DNA from: Euborellia annulipes
Lineage: Eukaryota > Arthropoda > Insecta > Dermaptera > Anisolabididae
Direction of reading: 5' to 3'
Length of the DNA: 64,000 nt
Assembly: GCA_023213315.1 (NCBI GenBank)
Contig: JAKCPI010001777.1
Span: forward strand, 1 to 64,000
Numbering within the stretch: the stretch's first letter is position 1; every line of letters begins with the position of its first letter. The position numbers and the translations under genes were made by a program. Under the pieces are notes generated by a model, which made no database searches, was not told the DNA's origin, and worked only from the letters and a program-made list of their open reading frames with translations. This document shows positions 1-10,329 of the stretch, one piece after another.

Positions 1-337
1 TGTCAAAAATTCAAAGTCGGGACGGAAATACTTGTTTACTAGGTTGAAATTTTATATTTAAAGTTAGCGCCTATTTTGTGTTTGCAAAGCTTTTGAACTA
101 AATCGGCCAAAAAGAGTAGTACTTTACTGATGTGCTTTTTTCAAGTTTTTTTTTTTCGATTTTCATATCAAAATTCATCAACAATTTTAAGTTAAAATTA
201 AAAAATCAGTTAATTTTTTTCTAAATGTTTTTAAAATGTATGTTCTTATTTTTCCTCTGAAATGTTTTTGAAGTATACTTTACTCTTGTGCTTCATAGAA
301 AAGATAGGACGAATGATTGCCATAGTAACAAAATATA
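1..337 (+). mobile_element. R1 element, partial copy (window start)
   Basis: Shares the R1 body seen elsewhere: a block near GGTTGAAATTTTATATTTAA, then CGGCCAAAAAG, then a palindromic AGTACTAGTACT-like site with CTTTACTGATGT, a T-rich stretch, and a segment ending in AAAGATAGGA followed by GCCATAGTAACAAAATAT. The 5' hairpin end lies outside the window and the 3' hairpin end is missing. It abuts a second partial copy in the same orientation. No coding potential. Confidence 0.75.
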
Positions 338-560
338 TACGAGGTTGAAATTTTATATTTAAGTTAAGCCCTCCCCTCCCCTGAGGCGTGAAAATAAGCC
401 TTTGGCTAAAAACTACTAGTACTTTACTGAGGTACTCTTTCAGTTTTGTTTGATTGTTTTAAAAATTCACTTCAACGATTTTGATTAAAATTCATAATCA
501 ATTATTTTTTAGATGTTCTTTAAAATGTATATTCTCATTTTCTTTTTAAATAAAAAGCAT
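338..560 (+). mobile_element. R1 element, second partial copy in tandem
   Basis: Restarts the R1 body (GAGGTTGAAATTTTATATTT, then CTACTAGTACTTTACTGA) directly after the preceding partial copy. It stops after the TATATTCTCATTTT block. The head-to-tail arrangement suggests a local duplication or one R1 insertion into another. Confidence 0.7.
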
Positions 561-2435
561 ATCTTGCTCCAATCAATCAGAGTGAATGTAGTAACTTGCC
601 AATTTGTCGGATTTTCAAAAATTTTGTTTGACTAGACACACTTTATACAACTTTCTCTTACCTACTTTAAGATTTGAGCCTCATATGTTTTTTTCGTTGT
701 TAATACTTTTTGATTCAAAACTCAAATTTTTTAGTATATCAATATATTTATTTCTTCTATGGAAACCGCAAAAGTAAAAAACACTATCCTAGTTGCAAAC
801 TCTATCACCGATCTCTATCACACAGCAGCACTGTCCAATAATAGCTACTGAAATACCCGTAGTTTACCTGATCCCTTTTAATTTACCTTTTCGTACAGTT
901 AAGAAATTTGCATTATTCTCTCTCTCTTACTCATGCATATTTATTTCTTCGCCACCACTAATCCTACATCTATTTTAATCCTTGGACTTTACGTCAAACC
1001 AATCTAGACTCCTAATTGGGCATTGCACGGCTTGCCCATTTATTACACAGTTGTAGCATTTTATTTTATATTTTTTTTTTATAAAATTTTTTAAAAGAAA
1101 TTACAACTTTTTAATATTTTTCAAATTGTAGAATAATCTTTGAATGAATTATTCTTTCATTCATATAATTAAATTTAAATAAACCCAATAAAAAAAAAGG
1201 TTTTTTTTTTAATAATTTTTTTTTTTACAAGGACAGCCATATTAAGATAAGTAAAGAGTAGTATTTCCGGAAAATTCCATCATACAAAGATAAAATATTT
1301 TATTCACGAGAGAAAAAAACACAAGACTTGTTTAAAAAAAATTTTTTTTTTATTCTGTTATTTATTAAATCTTTAAACGTTATATCAAAATAAATTCCCA
1401 AGTCATCATCAATTACATTCATTCATTATTCAAAGGAAATTTTTTATTCTCAGATCGTCGAGAATATAATTATGATTATTGATTATGCCAATGACTCATT
1501 TTATTTCAGGAAAATTTCTAAAAAATGGATACAACAATGTTTTTTTTTAACAAATCATTTTTTCCTCACCTGAATAAATTAAATTTGAGCCCGATCGAAT
1601 TCTTTGATATCTAAAGAAGGGAAATAGAACTACTGAAAAAACAAATAATACGTCTACTTAATTTATAAATTATTAATCTTCGAAAGAAGTGATTTATTCT
1701 TGAATATTTTATAATTTACACGAATTTCGTTTAATTACCAATATATAATATACTATATATTTACTCCCGCTTTATGTATTCTATTATATGGCATAGGACT
1801 ACCTGTCTAGCATGCGACCCGCGGACCTCATTCGACCCGGAAAACATTTTTGTGTCCCGTGACTCTTAATTTATTCTCCACAAACTTAAAACTCCTCTCC
1901 TTAGAAATTTCTTTTTACAAGTGTCAAAACATAGGAATATTGCAATCTGTTAATTCCTTCAAATATATTTTGGTATTTTATTATTTTTTACGGGTGTTTT
2001 CGAAAACACCCAACAATTTTCATTAAAAGAACATTTTTTTAGAATTTTTTTTTTCACTTATTCCATTCTGCAATGGAGGCTTTTTAAGGGTTTTTAACAT
2101 AGACAGTATATTGTCTACCTGGCTACCTGGGGACGTTCTATACGCTGATTCCACAAAGCCTCCCATCCGAGGTTTCACCGCGTTTGGCATTGCTTGACTG
2201 CTTTTTTTTAGAATTTACTATCCGCTTTTTGTTTGACTTTTTTTATACAAGCTAAGTGAACTAGCTAAAGGCTATTGTTGATTGTGATAAAATTGTTCAA
2301 TTGAAGGACAGTCCCATGATTTTTAAATCAATAAATACAAAAGATCTCCGCATAAAAGAAAAGTACAGTGGAGGAGCAGCCGAAAAGAAAGCCTCCGATT
2401 TTTTAACAATCCACGCACTATTCGGATAAATAAAA
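561..2435. other. AT-rich DNA, no gene seen
   Basis: Nothing coding is visible on either strand. The stretch holds many short A and T runs (for example around 1070, 1190-1225 and 1335) and a few GC-richer words near 1800-1850 and 2100-2195. The segment near 2105-2195 has short GC-rich phrases that resemble those at 26700-26765 (a GACGTTC word near a CTACCT word), but the match is too loose to name a repeat. The 61-codon ORF at 793-978 is not supported by anything else. Confidence 0.5.
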
Positions 2436-2439
2436 AAAA

Positions 2440-2680
2440 TTGCGATTAATTAGTATAACTCTAAAATCAATTTTTTTCTCAAAAAACCTCAATTTTTAAG
2501 GCAAAAAATTATCGAAAAATTGCCCATTTTGCGCAATGCATATCTATTTGACCATAAAAGCTACATTTAATCTAAATATATTTTTAGAAACATTGGTTTA
2601 ATACCCCCCCTCCGGACTTTTTTCTTTTTTTAGATATGACGTCATTTTACAGCGTGAGAGCGCGCGGCGCTAAATAAGTC
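2440..2680 (-). repeat. Divergent single copy of the 335-bp S repeat
   Basis: Read on the minus strand it follows the tandem unit at 41861-42700: a word like GATATGACGTCATTTTAC, then a pyrimidine-rich run, TAAATCTAAATATA-like sequence, GGTCATAAAAGCTAC-like sequence (CCATAAAAGC on the plus strand), then TCGAAAAATTGCCC and AAAACCTCAATTTT. The order is conserved and identity is clearly lower. It shows that the S unit also exists as a dispersed, older copy. Confidence 0.6.
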
Positions 2681-2813
2681 AAATTATATATTGTCTAAAT
2701 TATAAAATAATTTTTGGGAACAAAATAAAAAAAGAATTTGTTCGAAATCAGAAAATAGGCGTTGTCAAGTCCTTATATTTTTCATCATTATCATACATTA
2801 TCCACTATCTCTC

Positions 2814-3018
2814 GGGGGGCCTGGCAACGGAGGCAAGTAACAGTCACCACAATCGTTGCGGTTAAGTGATGCCAAGCTTGGGATTGGTGACCCCCGAGCA
2901 ATAAGTCTGTGAAACGTTCCCCGATAGCCATCGATATTATGTATTTTTTTTTAAATATATTAATAAATAAATACCCCTAAATGGCCTCTGTAGCCGAAAA
3001 AGGTTTTTTTTTAATCCC
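2814..3018 (+). mobile_element. SINE with 5S-rRNA-like head
   Basis: A 205-bp insertion bounded by a 9-bp direct repeat CTATCTCTC (2805-2813 and 3019-3027), the hallmark of LINE-mediated retroposition. The head contains GGTTAAGTGATGCC and TTGGGATTGGTGACC, which resemble the internal promoter region of 5S rRNA (box A/intermediate element and box C), so a SINE3-type origin is likely but tentative. The 3' part ends AAATGGCCTCTGTAGCCGAAA plus a T/A tract. That tail is close to the tail of the tRNA-headed SINEs at 28791 and 31063, so two unrelated heads appear joined to one tail type. Confidence 0.6.
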
Positions 3019-3139
3019 CTATCTCTCTTCATCATTTTCTATTATTTTTTTAAATTTCTTTCTAAGATGTCTTATCAGATTCAATTTCTAGTTTGGTTCA
3101 TTGACTTTTTGACTTATTTATATTACTTTTTAAAAAATT

Positions 3140-3262
3140 TGTTTTAAGTTTTTTTTGGCATCTAAGGCATATTTATACCCCCCCCCCCCCCCCTTTTATT
3201 TATCCCTATTTATTTCAAACCATGGGTAGCCAAAATAAATTTTTCTCTCTTGGGAATGTAGA
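3140..3262 (-). mobile_element. Truncated SINE tail with C homopolymer
   Basis: On the plus strand, GGCATCTAAGGC is followed by a run of about 17 C (3178-3194), a CCCTATTTATTTCAAA word, and TTTTTCTCTCTTGGGA. This is the reverse complement of the body and tail of the 31063 SINE. The tRNA-like head is absent. The C run has replaced the usual CCCCATCCC spacer and may be a slippage or base-calling problem. Confidence 0.65.
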
Positions 3263-3539
3263 TTATTTAAAATCTATTTAACATCTACTTAAATCTTTTA
3301 AAAATTTTATATTTGTTCATTTTTAAGATTTAGAGATAAACGTGTTTCAAGATGCATTTGCTCGCATCCCGATAAAATGCATTTAAATTTAATTGAACCC
3401 ATAAATATTGCCTCAGCTGCCCAAAAAGACAAAAAAAAATCTATTAAAACAGATTCACAACATTTTATTATTATAAAATATTTGAATGCTAGTCATATTA
3501 TTTATATTACTTCTTGAAATTTGATTTTGTTTTCTAATA

Positions 3540-3760
3540 GTGAATAAAAAGGCCGGATTGCCCTGCCCTTGGTTGGTTCTCGGGTCTCAGGTCTGAGGAT
3601 CTGAGGGATCTTGGGTTCTTGGGTTGGGTTGAGGGTCGGCTCGTCCCCAAGGCCAGATGAACGTTGACCCGGCGGCTCCCAGACGCCTGCTCCCCCTCCG
3701 CCCTCCCCCTCGGGCTCCGCCCCTGGGCCCCTCGACTCACATCCCCCTCTCAGATCAATA
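3540..3760. promoter_or_regulatory. GC-rich island, unknown role
   Basis: About 200 bp that stands out from its AT-rich surroundings: runs of CTCC/CCCTC, CGGCGGC, GGGCTCCGCCCC and repeated GGTCTGAGGATCTGAGG-type words. A 68-codon minus-strand ORF (3534-3740) runs through it but is rich in R, S, P and G and looks like a composition effect. It could be a CpG-island promoter, an exon of an untranslated RNA, or a captured GC-rich repeat. No domain is recognisable. Confidence 0.3.
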
Positions 3761-4388
3761 GCTATTTTATTATTTTAATAGGCCAACCATTTTAATTTAC
3801 ACTACATTCTTCATTATCTATTCATGATTATAAATGTAGTAAAGATTCTCGCTCAAGAACTTGAGCCAAAGTTTTTTTTTTTTTTATATTGATCATAGAT
3901 TGTAAATTTTGAAACTATTCCATGCAAAAATAGGTTAAGTGATTTTATAAATAAAATTATATAAACTCTTCGTTTCTCATTAAATATTATTAATATGCAG
4001 CATGTTTTTAAATTGGTACTTTGGAAAATCAGATTTTTTCTGGCTTGGTCGCTTTTTTTCTGTCATGGACCAATTCTATAGAAATAGCTCGGACTAAGTC
4101 CGAAATTTTACTTTTACTCATCACCGGCAAATGAAGCAGAATTTATTTTATATCCCATAAAGCAGTTATGTTAATTAGTAAAGCTCATTAAACTGTGATT
4201 TATTTTAGAAGAGATTCTCATTGTGGCTGCTATAGACCCCAGGAGAGGTTTTCTGAAAATTTAAAAAAATATCAAAAACTCCTTTTGATTTATTATAGAA
4301 AAAAACACAATATAAATTTTTAATTTTTATCCTTATTTAATAAATAAATTTTTCTTATATTTATATATTCAAGGTAGTGATGAGGGGG
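3761..4388. other. AT-rich DNA, nothing identified
   Basis: No ORF, tRNA-like box pair or clear repeat was seen. The sequence has several poly-T runs, for example 3872-3885. Confidence 0.5.
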
Positions 4389-4627
4389 AAGTAGGAAGAT
4401 AAAAAAACAGGAAGCCAGAAGAGAAGAAATTAATTATTCTTATTTTCAGATCTACGTTTCAGCTGAACGTTGATCATATTTTTATATAAGACTTTACTTA
4501 TATGTCAGCAATAACAACAGTAACAATGTACAAAGGTCTTTAAAAAGGCCGCGACTGCGGAACCGAAATGTCGATCAGAAAAGGAAAAATAACTTTTCCT
4601 CTACTGGCTTTTTATTTTTTATCTTCC
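4389..4627. repeat. Inverted repeat with decayed ribozyme-like tails
   Basis: Two arms of roughly 75 bp face each other: the left starts AGGAAGATAAAAAAACAGGA at about 4389, and the right ends with the matching TTTTTATCTTCCT at about 4627. The right arm carries GCCGCGACTGCGG followed by ACCGAAATGTC (4547-4574). The left arm carries the degraded counterpart CTACGTTTCAG. The order (short hairpin, then CCGAAAnGTC) matches the 3' half of the hammerhead-like tails seen elsewhere in the window, but the CUGANGA box is not preserved. Confidence 0.5.
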
Positions 4628-5154
4628 TATTTTTTTTAGTAATCAGTAGAATCCCTCAACATTATTTTTTTCACGTTTAAACTCTTCAATATTATTTATT
4701 TTTAATTGAAACCACATATCAACAAAGATAATCATTTTTTTTACTATTAGCCTTCCTTATTACAGTTATTAGAAATCAAATTGAAAAAAAGTCTTTTGTG
4801 ATTTCTCTTATCGAGCCATTTGTGAAGAAATAAAAGAAAAAAAATGCCTTTCGAATGCGAAACGTGACTCGCCAGTCATGCATCCGATATATAGTACATG
4901 CTCTACTCGATTTTTCAAAAGATTATTGAATTTTCAATTCGATGAAAAATATGAGAGAGAAAAAAAATCTCTATTGATACTATTCTCAGATAAGAAACGA
5001 TTGCAAATACATCAGCCATCAACTTTCCAATTATTTTACCATTTCAACATAAAAGTTTTGCAAGTTTTTAAGAGAAAGAGAAAATCTGTTTAAATAATAA
5101 TTAATTCTATAAAAATATAATAGGCTAACAATTGATAGTTCATAGTTTTGTGGT

Positions 5155-5215
5155 TTTTGAAGTCTTTCGGCATCTGAGGCCATTTAGACACCTGTCCTTA
5201 TTTATTTTAGGTTCG
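5155..5215 (-). mobile_element. SINE tail fragment
   Basis: GGCATCTGAGGCCATTTAGA followed by a TCCTTATTTATTTTAG word is the reverse complement of the shared SINE tail (AAATGGCCTTAGATGCCGAAA). Only the last 50-60 bp are present, as expected of a heavily truncated or decayed copy. Confidence 0.6.
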
Positions 5216-5394
5216 TTTTTTATTAACATTCATTGAATTGATGTGACAAAAATTTTTTTACTAATCTTTTACTTTCTCTTACCTTATTTTCAAATGGAGT
5301 AAACATTTTTGTTTTGTCCAAATTCTAGAAAATTATTTTTTCTTATAGGTGAAAATTTTTTTTTTCAAAAAGAAAGGAAAATAATATAATATAT

Positions 5395-5432
5395 TTCCTT
5401 GACGTTTCGGTCGCACCCTTCTTCAGAACTGT
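5395..5432 (-). ncRNA. Hammerhead-ribozyme-like motif
   Basis: Read on the minus strand: CTGAAGA (5426-5420), a short imperfect hairpin GGGTGCGACC, then GAAACGTC (5408-5401). These are the conserved hammerhead boxes CUGANGA, GAAA and the GUC cleavage triplet with a two-pair helix III, as in the minimal hammerheads of Penelope-like elements. Helix II is weak and helix I pairs for only about two bases, so this copy is probably inactive. No reverse-transcriptase ORF is attached. Confidence 0.5.
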
Positions 5433-6330
5433 CACGGTTATTGCACCTTTGAATTTCTCCCAATTCCGATTATAATATTAAAATGGAATTTAAATTATAT
5501 AAAAATATTCACCCAAAAAAAGTAACAAAAGATTTTTTATCATAGGATTTTATTTTTATTTTAAAATGAATTAGTGATTTATTTGCCCCCTCCCCTTCCC
5601 CCTCTTTTAGATTAGTACTTGCTTGGCTTTTGAGTATCTCTGATACTTTTCGTCTTTCTTCAGCTTGGTGGCTTGGATCCGCGAAGTTGCTAGAGTCGCA
5701 CTTCAAGCTCAAGCCCTGGATCTTTGTGAGCCTCAGCTTCTTGAGTGGATCCCTTAAAACCTCACTAATTTTTTCTGCTTGAGTCTGAAATCTTTTACTA
5801 ACCAAACTCACGAGAGTGGTTTTTCTTTTTTATGATCTATTAAAAAAATTGACTTTTTTTGTGATTGTTACCTATAGGAAAGTAAATTATTTATATTTAA
5901 TTTGTTGTTAGTGTATATTATTGGTTATCGATGGGGAGTATATGTCAATTGTTAATTAAATTAATTATTTATAATAATGGAGGATTGAAGAAAAATTTTA
6001 TATTGCACACCCGCTTTGTGGCAACAAATATTTTTACTCACACCTTTCATTTTATCTAGTAAACAAATAGATTCATTTTTTTCTTATATCTTTTTTATCC
6101 TCAAAATTTCAGTCTATTTTTTCTTGTGTCTCTTCTCTATTATCTTTCAAAAATTAAGAAATCTGCTTTAATTAAAATAATAAATTTTTAGAAAAATAAT
6201 ACATCGTTGATACTACCAAATTCGAATTTTACTCACAAATTCTGTCTTTTATTTGTTTAATATTGCTTATTTCTTTTACTCTCATTTAACTTAAGATTTT
6301 TACCAAATTCGGTGCTATAAAATCCTGTTA
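5433..6330. other. AT-rich DNA, no gene seen
   Basis: Includes a 100-codon minus-strand ORF (5509-5811) with no recognised domain and a low-complexity acidic/lysine composition. It is the most gene-like ORF of the first 10 kb, but nothing around it supports an exon. The remainder is plain AT-rich sequence. Confidence 0.4.
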
Positions 6331-6356
6331 GTGTGTGTGTGTGTGTATGATTATTT

Positions 6357-6387
<31 letters not shown>

Positions 6388-6430
6388 TCTCTTGGCTTAG
6401 TCTGGGCCATGAGACTGAAACGATACAAAA
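6331..6430 (-). repeat. GT and TTTA microsatellites with a retroelement-like tail
   Basis: A (GT)8 run at about 6331-6346 is followed by about seven TTTA units (6357-6388) and then CTCTTGGCTTAGTCTGGGCC. On the minus strand this is a unique sequence ending in an (AAAT/AAATA)n tail, the usual look of a 3' end of a LINE or SINE. The body is too short to classify. Confidence 0.45.
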
Positions 6431-6804
6431 ATTGTGTATGATTATTATTTCTTCTCTCTCCTATTATGAAAAAAAAAAATAGACCAGATTCATTATTTTT
6501 TGTTACAAAAATTTCCTTTTTTCCTATAGGCCTATTTGTTTTTTTTTTTAATTAATTATTCTACACTAAATAAATTTTTATCTTAAAGATAACAGATTAA
6601 TTCCATCCTTTTTAATATCTTCCTACTACATAGATATGTAAAAACATTTAATTAAATTAATTATATATTAACTAGGTAGAGCCTTGTTTGAAAAGGATGG
6701 AATTTTTTCAATCAATGCTCAAATAGACTGTTCATTAGCCAGTCAATATATCGTTTAAGATAGCAAGTTTGCGAGATATGTTTGTGCTTAAGATTAGGCA
6801 AAAT

Positions 6805-6873
6805 TGCACCCCCTGGAGTCGAACCAGGACTTCCACGCTTTCGCGCGGGATGGACTACCCTTATCCTAGGGCA
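6805..6873 (-). tRNA. tRNA-like sequence, probable pseudogene or SINE head
   Basis: On the minus strand a perfect T-arm is present (CCTGG, loop TTCGACT, CCAGG), containing a consensus B box GGTTCGACTCC. A D-arm-like GGAT...ATCC and an anticodon-like stem around CGCGCGAAAGCG precede it. The acceptor stem (TGCCCTA with GGGTGCA) pairs at only 5 of 7 positions and the anticodon loop is one base short. That makes a functional tRNA unlikely. GAA (Phe-like) is one reading of the anticodon. Confidence 0.45.
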
Positions 6874-6879
6874 TCATTT

Positions 6880-9060
6880 TTACATATAATTATTTATATT
6901 ACTGGATTGAAGAAAAATAAAAATTTAATGTTTTATTTCTCAGTATGTAATTCGCTTCTGAACATGAGTGTCGAAATACGTATAAAGTGTTAATATCAAA
7001 TTAATATATTATTGAAACAGAAAACCTTGTGAATTTAATTCTCTTATTAAAGCATAATGTTTCAACAATTTATCTATTTTCCATAAATATTTTGAATAAT
7101 TAATTCGATATTGAAATGTTTCCTTTCCTCGCTAGGTTCATTCCCAAAATTGTAATCGACAATCCACCGTGTGAGTGTATCGTTGTTAAATGACCTTAGA
7201 GACACCCTGTTCTAATCACGAATTATTTAGTCCCTTGATTGGGAATGTAGATTGTTTGAACTGAGCACAAAGGGCCGCCAAGGACATATTTGCAAACGTT
7301 AATTAAACTAATTTTTGCCTATAAATTTTCAAAATGGTATAAATTTGATTAAAGAATAAGGAGGCAAAAATATAAAAAATTAAGCCGATAGGCCTGGATT
7401 TAGATAGAAAAAAATATACTTGGAAATATTCATAATTGCCCCAAAAATTCTGACTTCGAATTATTGCGCAAATCACCCCTCCCCAAGCTCTTTATTTTAA
7501 TATTTTTCTACTTCTATGGAAAATTATTTAGTTCATTACTTGAATCTTGAATAAATGACTTCCGGAGGACATAGTTCATTACTCTGTATAAAATACGAAA
7601 ATCAAAATAAAAAGGAAACATGTATAAGCATTTATTTTCCTTATAATTTATATTTGATATGAATATTTTTCTCATTTTTTTTTTTTTTTAAGAAAAGATG
7701 TAAACAAAATAGTCGACTAATGGATTTCATATATTCCAGATAGATCTAGTAAATAAATTTAATATCTGGCAGTAAATAAGCTTGATTGCTGAATCGTTGA
7801 TTGTGTTATCACGCGCGAAAGTCTTGTCAAACGCGTGTATTTCAGGGACTCCCCGAATTCCCCCAAGACTATGAGAAGAATCCCCGTACTTTTTCTCCTT
7901 TCCCTCATATGACGCAGCCTCGTGTTGTTTGGCTAGGAGCTACTTTAAATTTATGTCCTTTATTATTATTTATTTTTTTTATGTCAATCATCTAAGGTCA
8001 TCATTGATGCACACGTGCATTGATGCACCAATTGCATTCTGCAAATAATCTCTCTTTAGATACTGAACATTTAATGAATTCTTTAACTATAACAGGTCCG
8101 AAGCCAAGATTTTTTCGGAGAAGGGATGGAGGTGGGGATTATTATATTTCATTAATTGAAGGGTTGAACAACTTTGGGCTAACGTTCTACTAATGGACAG
8201 ATTTCAAATTATACCCATATATAATTTACAAAAATATTTTATAATTTTAATATGGAACCATTTAGGGGGGGGAGGCTGAAGCTTCCCAATCCACCCCCCC
8301 CCCCCCTCTGGCTACATTCCTGAACTATAAAATTAAATTTATCATTTAGAAAATAACTTTTTAATCGGTTAACAGAAAAAATTTACCGTAAACATTAATT
8401 CAAATTTAAAATATTCCGTTCATCAAAATTAACTATCTAGCTTACTAACTAGCTGTAAGACTAGTAACTAGTTTATTAGTTTAAAAAAAAATTATCTTGA
8501 ATTTATAGCAGTTTGACTTACTAATCGTTAGCTGTTTTTTTCATAAAATATAAAATCAAAATAATTTATATATCAATTAAAATTATTTATTTTTTTATTG
8601 AATGGAAAAATTAGATAACTAAATATGAAAGAAGTTTAACTATGGATCGTATATTTTTCTCAGCCTATTTTAATTGAAATCCAAACTTAGAAATAAGCTC
8701 ATTTAGATCACTTCCTGACATGAGTGAAATGAAAATGTCTATAGAGGTATTTTTCCATAGCTCTAGGATTTGTCTTTTACGAGTATTATCCAAATCCTCT
8801 TACTCTGTTCAAAACAATAGAAATATTTTCCTTTTAAACTAAAGGTAATAATGATTACATAAATCCGGAAATTAGATATATAAAATCTACTAACCTAAAT
8901 ACAAAATTTACGTTTTTATAAAAGGATATTCGATCTTTTATTAGAAGTGAAATTAACCATTTTTTTTTTTATAATAAAATCAATAATTTAATTAAATAAA
9001 CTTGTCAAAGTAATTTTTACTTTCATATATCGTTAAATAATCACAAGTTATTCTTTAAAG
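6880..9060. other. AT-rich DNA with minor repeats, no gene
   Basis: Contains GTTCTAATCACGAATTA at 7202-7218, which recurs nearly exactly at 29304-29320 and marks an unnamed short repeat. There is a GC-rich patch with G and C homopolymers at 8262-8310 that may be the remains of a MITE end, and a palindrome TGCACACGTGCA at about 8009. The 64-codon ORF at 7801-7995 is unsupported. Confidence 0.45.
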
Positions 9061-9061
9061 A

Positions 9062-9092
9062 CTACATGGCCTTAGATGCCGAAACACTTGAA
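9062..9092 (+). mobile_element. SINE tail fragment
   Basis: CATGGCCTTAGATGCCGAAA followed by an A-rich run matches the terminal 25 bp of the 31063 SINE in the plus orientation. Confidence 0.5.
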
Positions 9093-9118
9093 AAAAAAAA
9101 TATAAGCTTATATACGGT

Positions 9119-9230
9119 ATATTGCGGAAATCTAAATATAGTTAGACACAAAAAAATCTAGTGTGCCAAGCACAGAACCCAACTTTTAATTATCGAAGTG
9201 TTGCTGTGCCATCTGTCACACCAGATTTCT
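9119..9230 (+). mobile_element. R1 terminal hairpin fragment
   Basis: Carries the R1 3'-side signature: a CTAAATATAG word, GACACAAAAAAATCTAGTGTG, a hairpin with GCACAGAACCC...GCTGTGCC arms, then a CACACCAGATTT end. Only the terminal hairpin is present, so this is either a solo end or a highly deleted copy. Confidence 0.7.
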
Positions 9231-9541
9231 TTTATCTTTAGATCATATTAAAATTAAATAAAACATGCCATGTCTTTATCAAAAACAATATCCGCGATGC
9301 CCTTGAAAACAGTGGAATTTTTTTTAGCAATTGATGCTATTAGTTACGTTTGATACTATTATTTTTCATGTTAAAGATTTGGAAATTAGAAATTAGGTGA
9401 ATCCTCGTGATTTCTATTTTTTCGCTCCACCCTATTATGCATGTCATGTGCATCGAAATATCCACCAAATAAAGGTCGTCAGGAGGAGCGATAAACTGCT
9501 GGTTAATTATTCCCCAATGATAAAGTTTGTAGCACGAAATA

Positions 9542-9575
9542 CTGATGAAAGAGAAAAATAACTCGAAACGCCCCG
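9542..9575 (+). ncRNA. Partial hammerhead-like motif
   Basis: CTGATGA (9542-9548), a GAG/CTC mini-stem, then GAAACG (9565-9570). Both catalytic boxes are present, but the following bases are CCCC rather than a UH cleavage dinucleotide, and helix I does not form. Chance or an inactive relic is possible. Confidence 0.3.
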
Positions 9576-9671
9576 AGGTAAATATCTTATTAAAATTCCA
9601 ATATTTTCGTCCATTCGTTTAACCAGCCCCATAGTTCGTTGTTTTTATTGCACTATAGGCCTAATCGATTT

Positions 9672-9712
9672 GTGATGTTTCGGTCGAGATTTCAATACTT
9701 CCCCAGAGAAAA
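9672..9712 (-). ncRNA. Decayed hammerhead-like tail
   Basis: Minus strand reads CTGGGGA, an intervening hairpin-like stretch, then CGACCGAAACATC. It has the spacing of the other ribozyme-like tails but a damaged CUGANGA box and GAAACAUC instead of GAAACGUC. Confidence 0.3.
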
Positions 9713-10251
9713 TGTATATTTGAAAGGTTTGTTTATGACAAAATTTGTATCGTAATAATTATTAAAAGATCCTGTTTTAATGATGGAAAAGGAGAGATAC
9801 TAATCCTGTTTAGAAATAAAAATTCTTCTAACTAGAATCTTCTAACAACATACTCAAGAAATATTATAATATTGTCAACAGACATTTGGCTGCTTTGACA
9901 TAATGGCGTCTATTTATCGCTCAGAGTTTAAATTTATCCACCCTCACAAGCAACTCTCTTGCTCAAGAGGCGATTCTTTTTGATTTATTTTTATACCACT
10001 TTAAATATAGTGATAATCATTTCTTTTGCAAGTCAGTGTTTTTCTCTCTCTCTCTCTTTAACTGCGCATTGTATATATATTTACTATCTTTCAATAGTAA
10101 TTAGATATTTAAAACAAACCCTTTTTTTTAACACTCACACTTTTTTCTCATTCACACTCACACAGTCTTTTCGGCAACTTAGGCCATATAAGACTTTACG
10201 ATAACCGTTATTAATTAATATACCAGGCATTCTTATTTGGTATCCAAATGG

Positions 10252-10327
10252 CAGTCCGACTGCCTGGGATCCGAACCCGCGATCTTTGGTATATAAGGCC
10301 AGCACGCTAGCCACTATACCAAGCCCT
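10252..10327 (-). tRNA. tRNA-derived sequence (SINE head or pseudogene)
   Basis: On the minus strand GGTATAGTGGCTAGCG fits a polymerase III A box and GGGTTCGGATCCC fits a B box, about 40 bp apart. The acceptor stem does not close and the T-stem pairs only partly. This is therefore a tRNA relic rather than a working tRNA gene. No clear tail was identified. Confidence 0.45.
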
Positions 10328-10329
10328 TA

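Noticed and set aside
6805..6873. Functional tRNA gene
   Set aside because: The T-arm is perfect, but acceptor pairing fails at two positions and the anticodon loop is short; reported as a pseudogene or SINE head.
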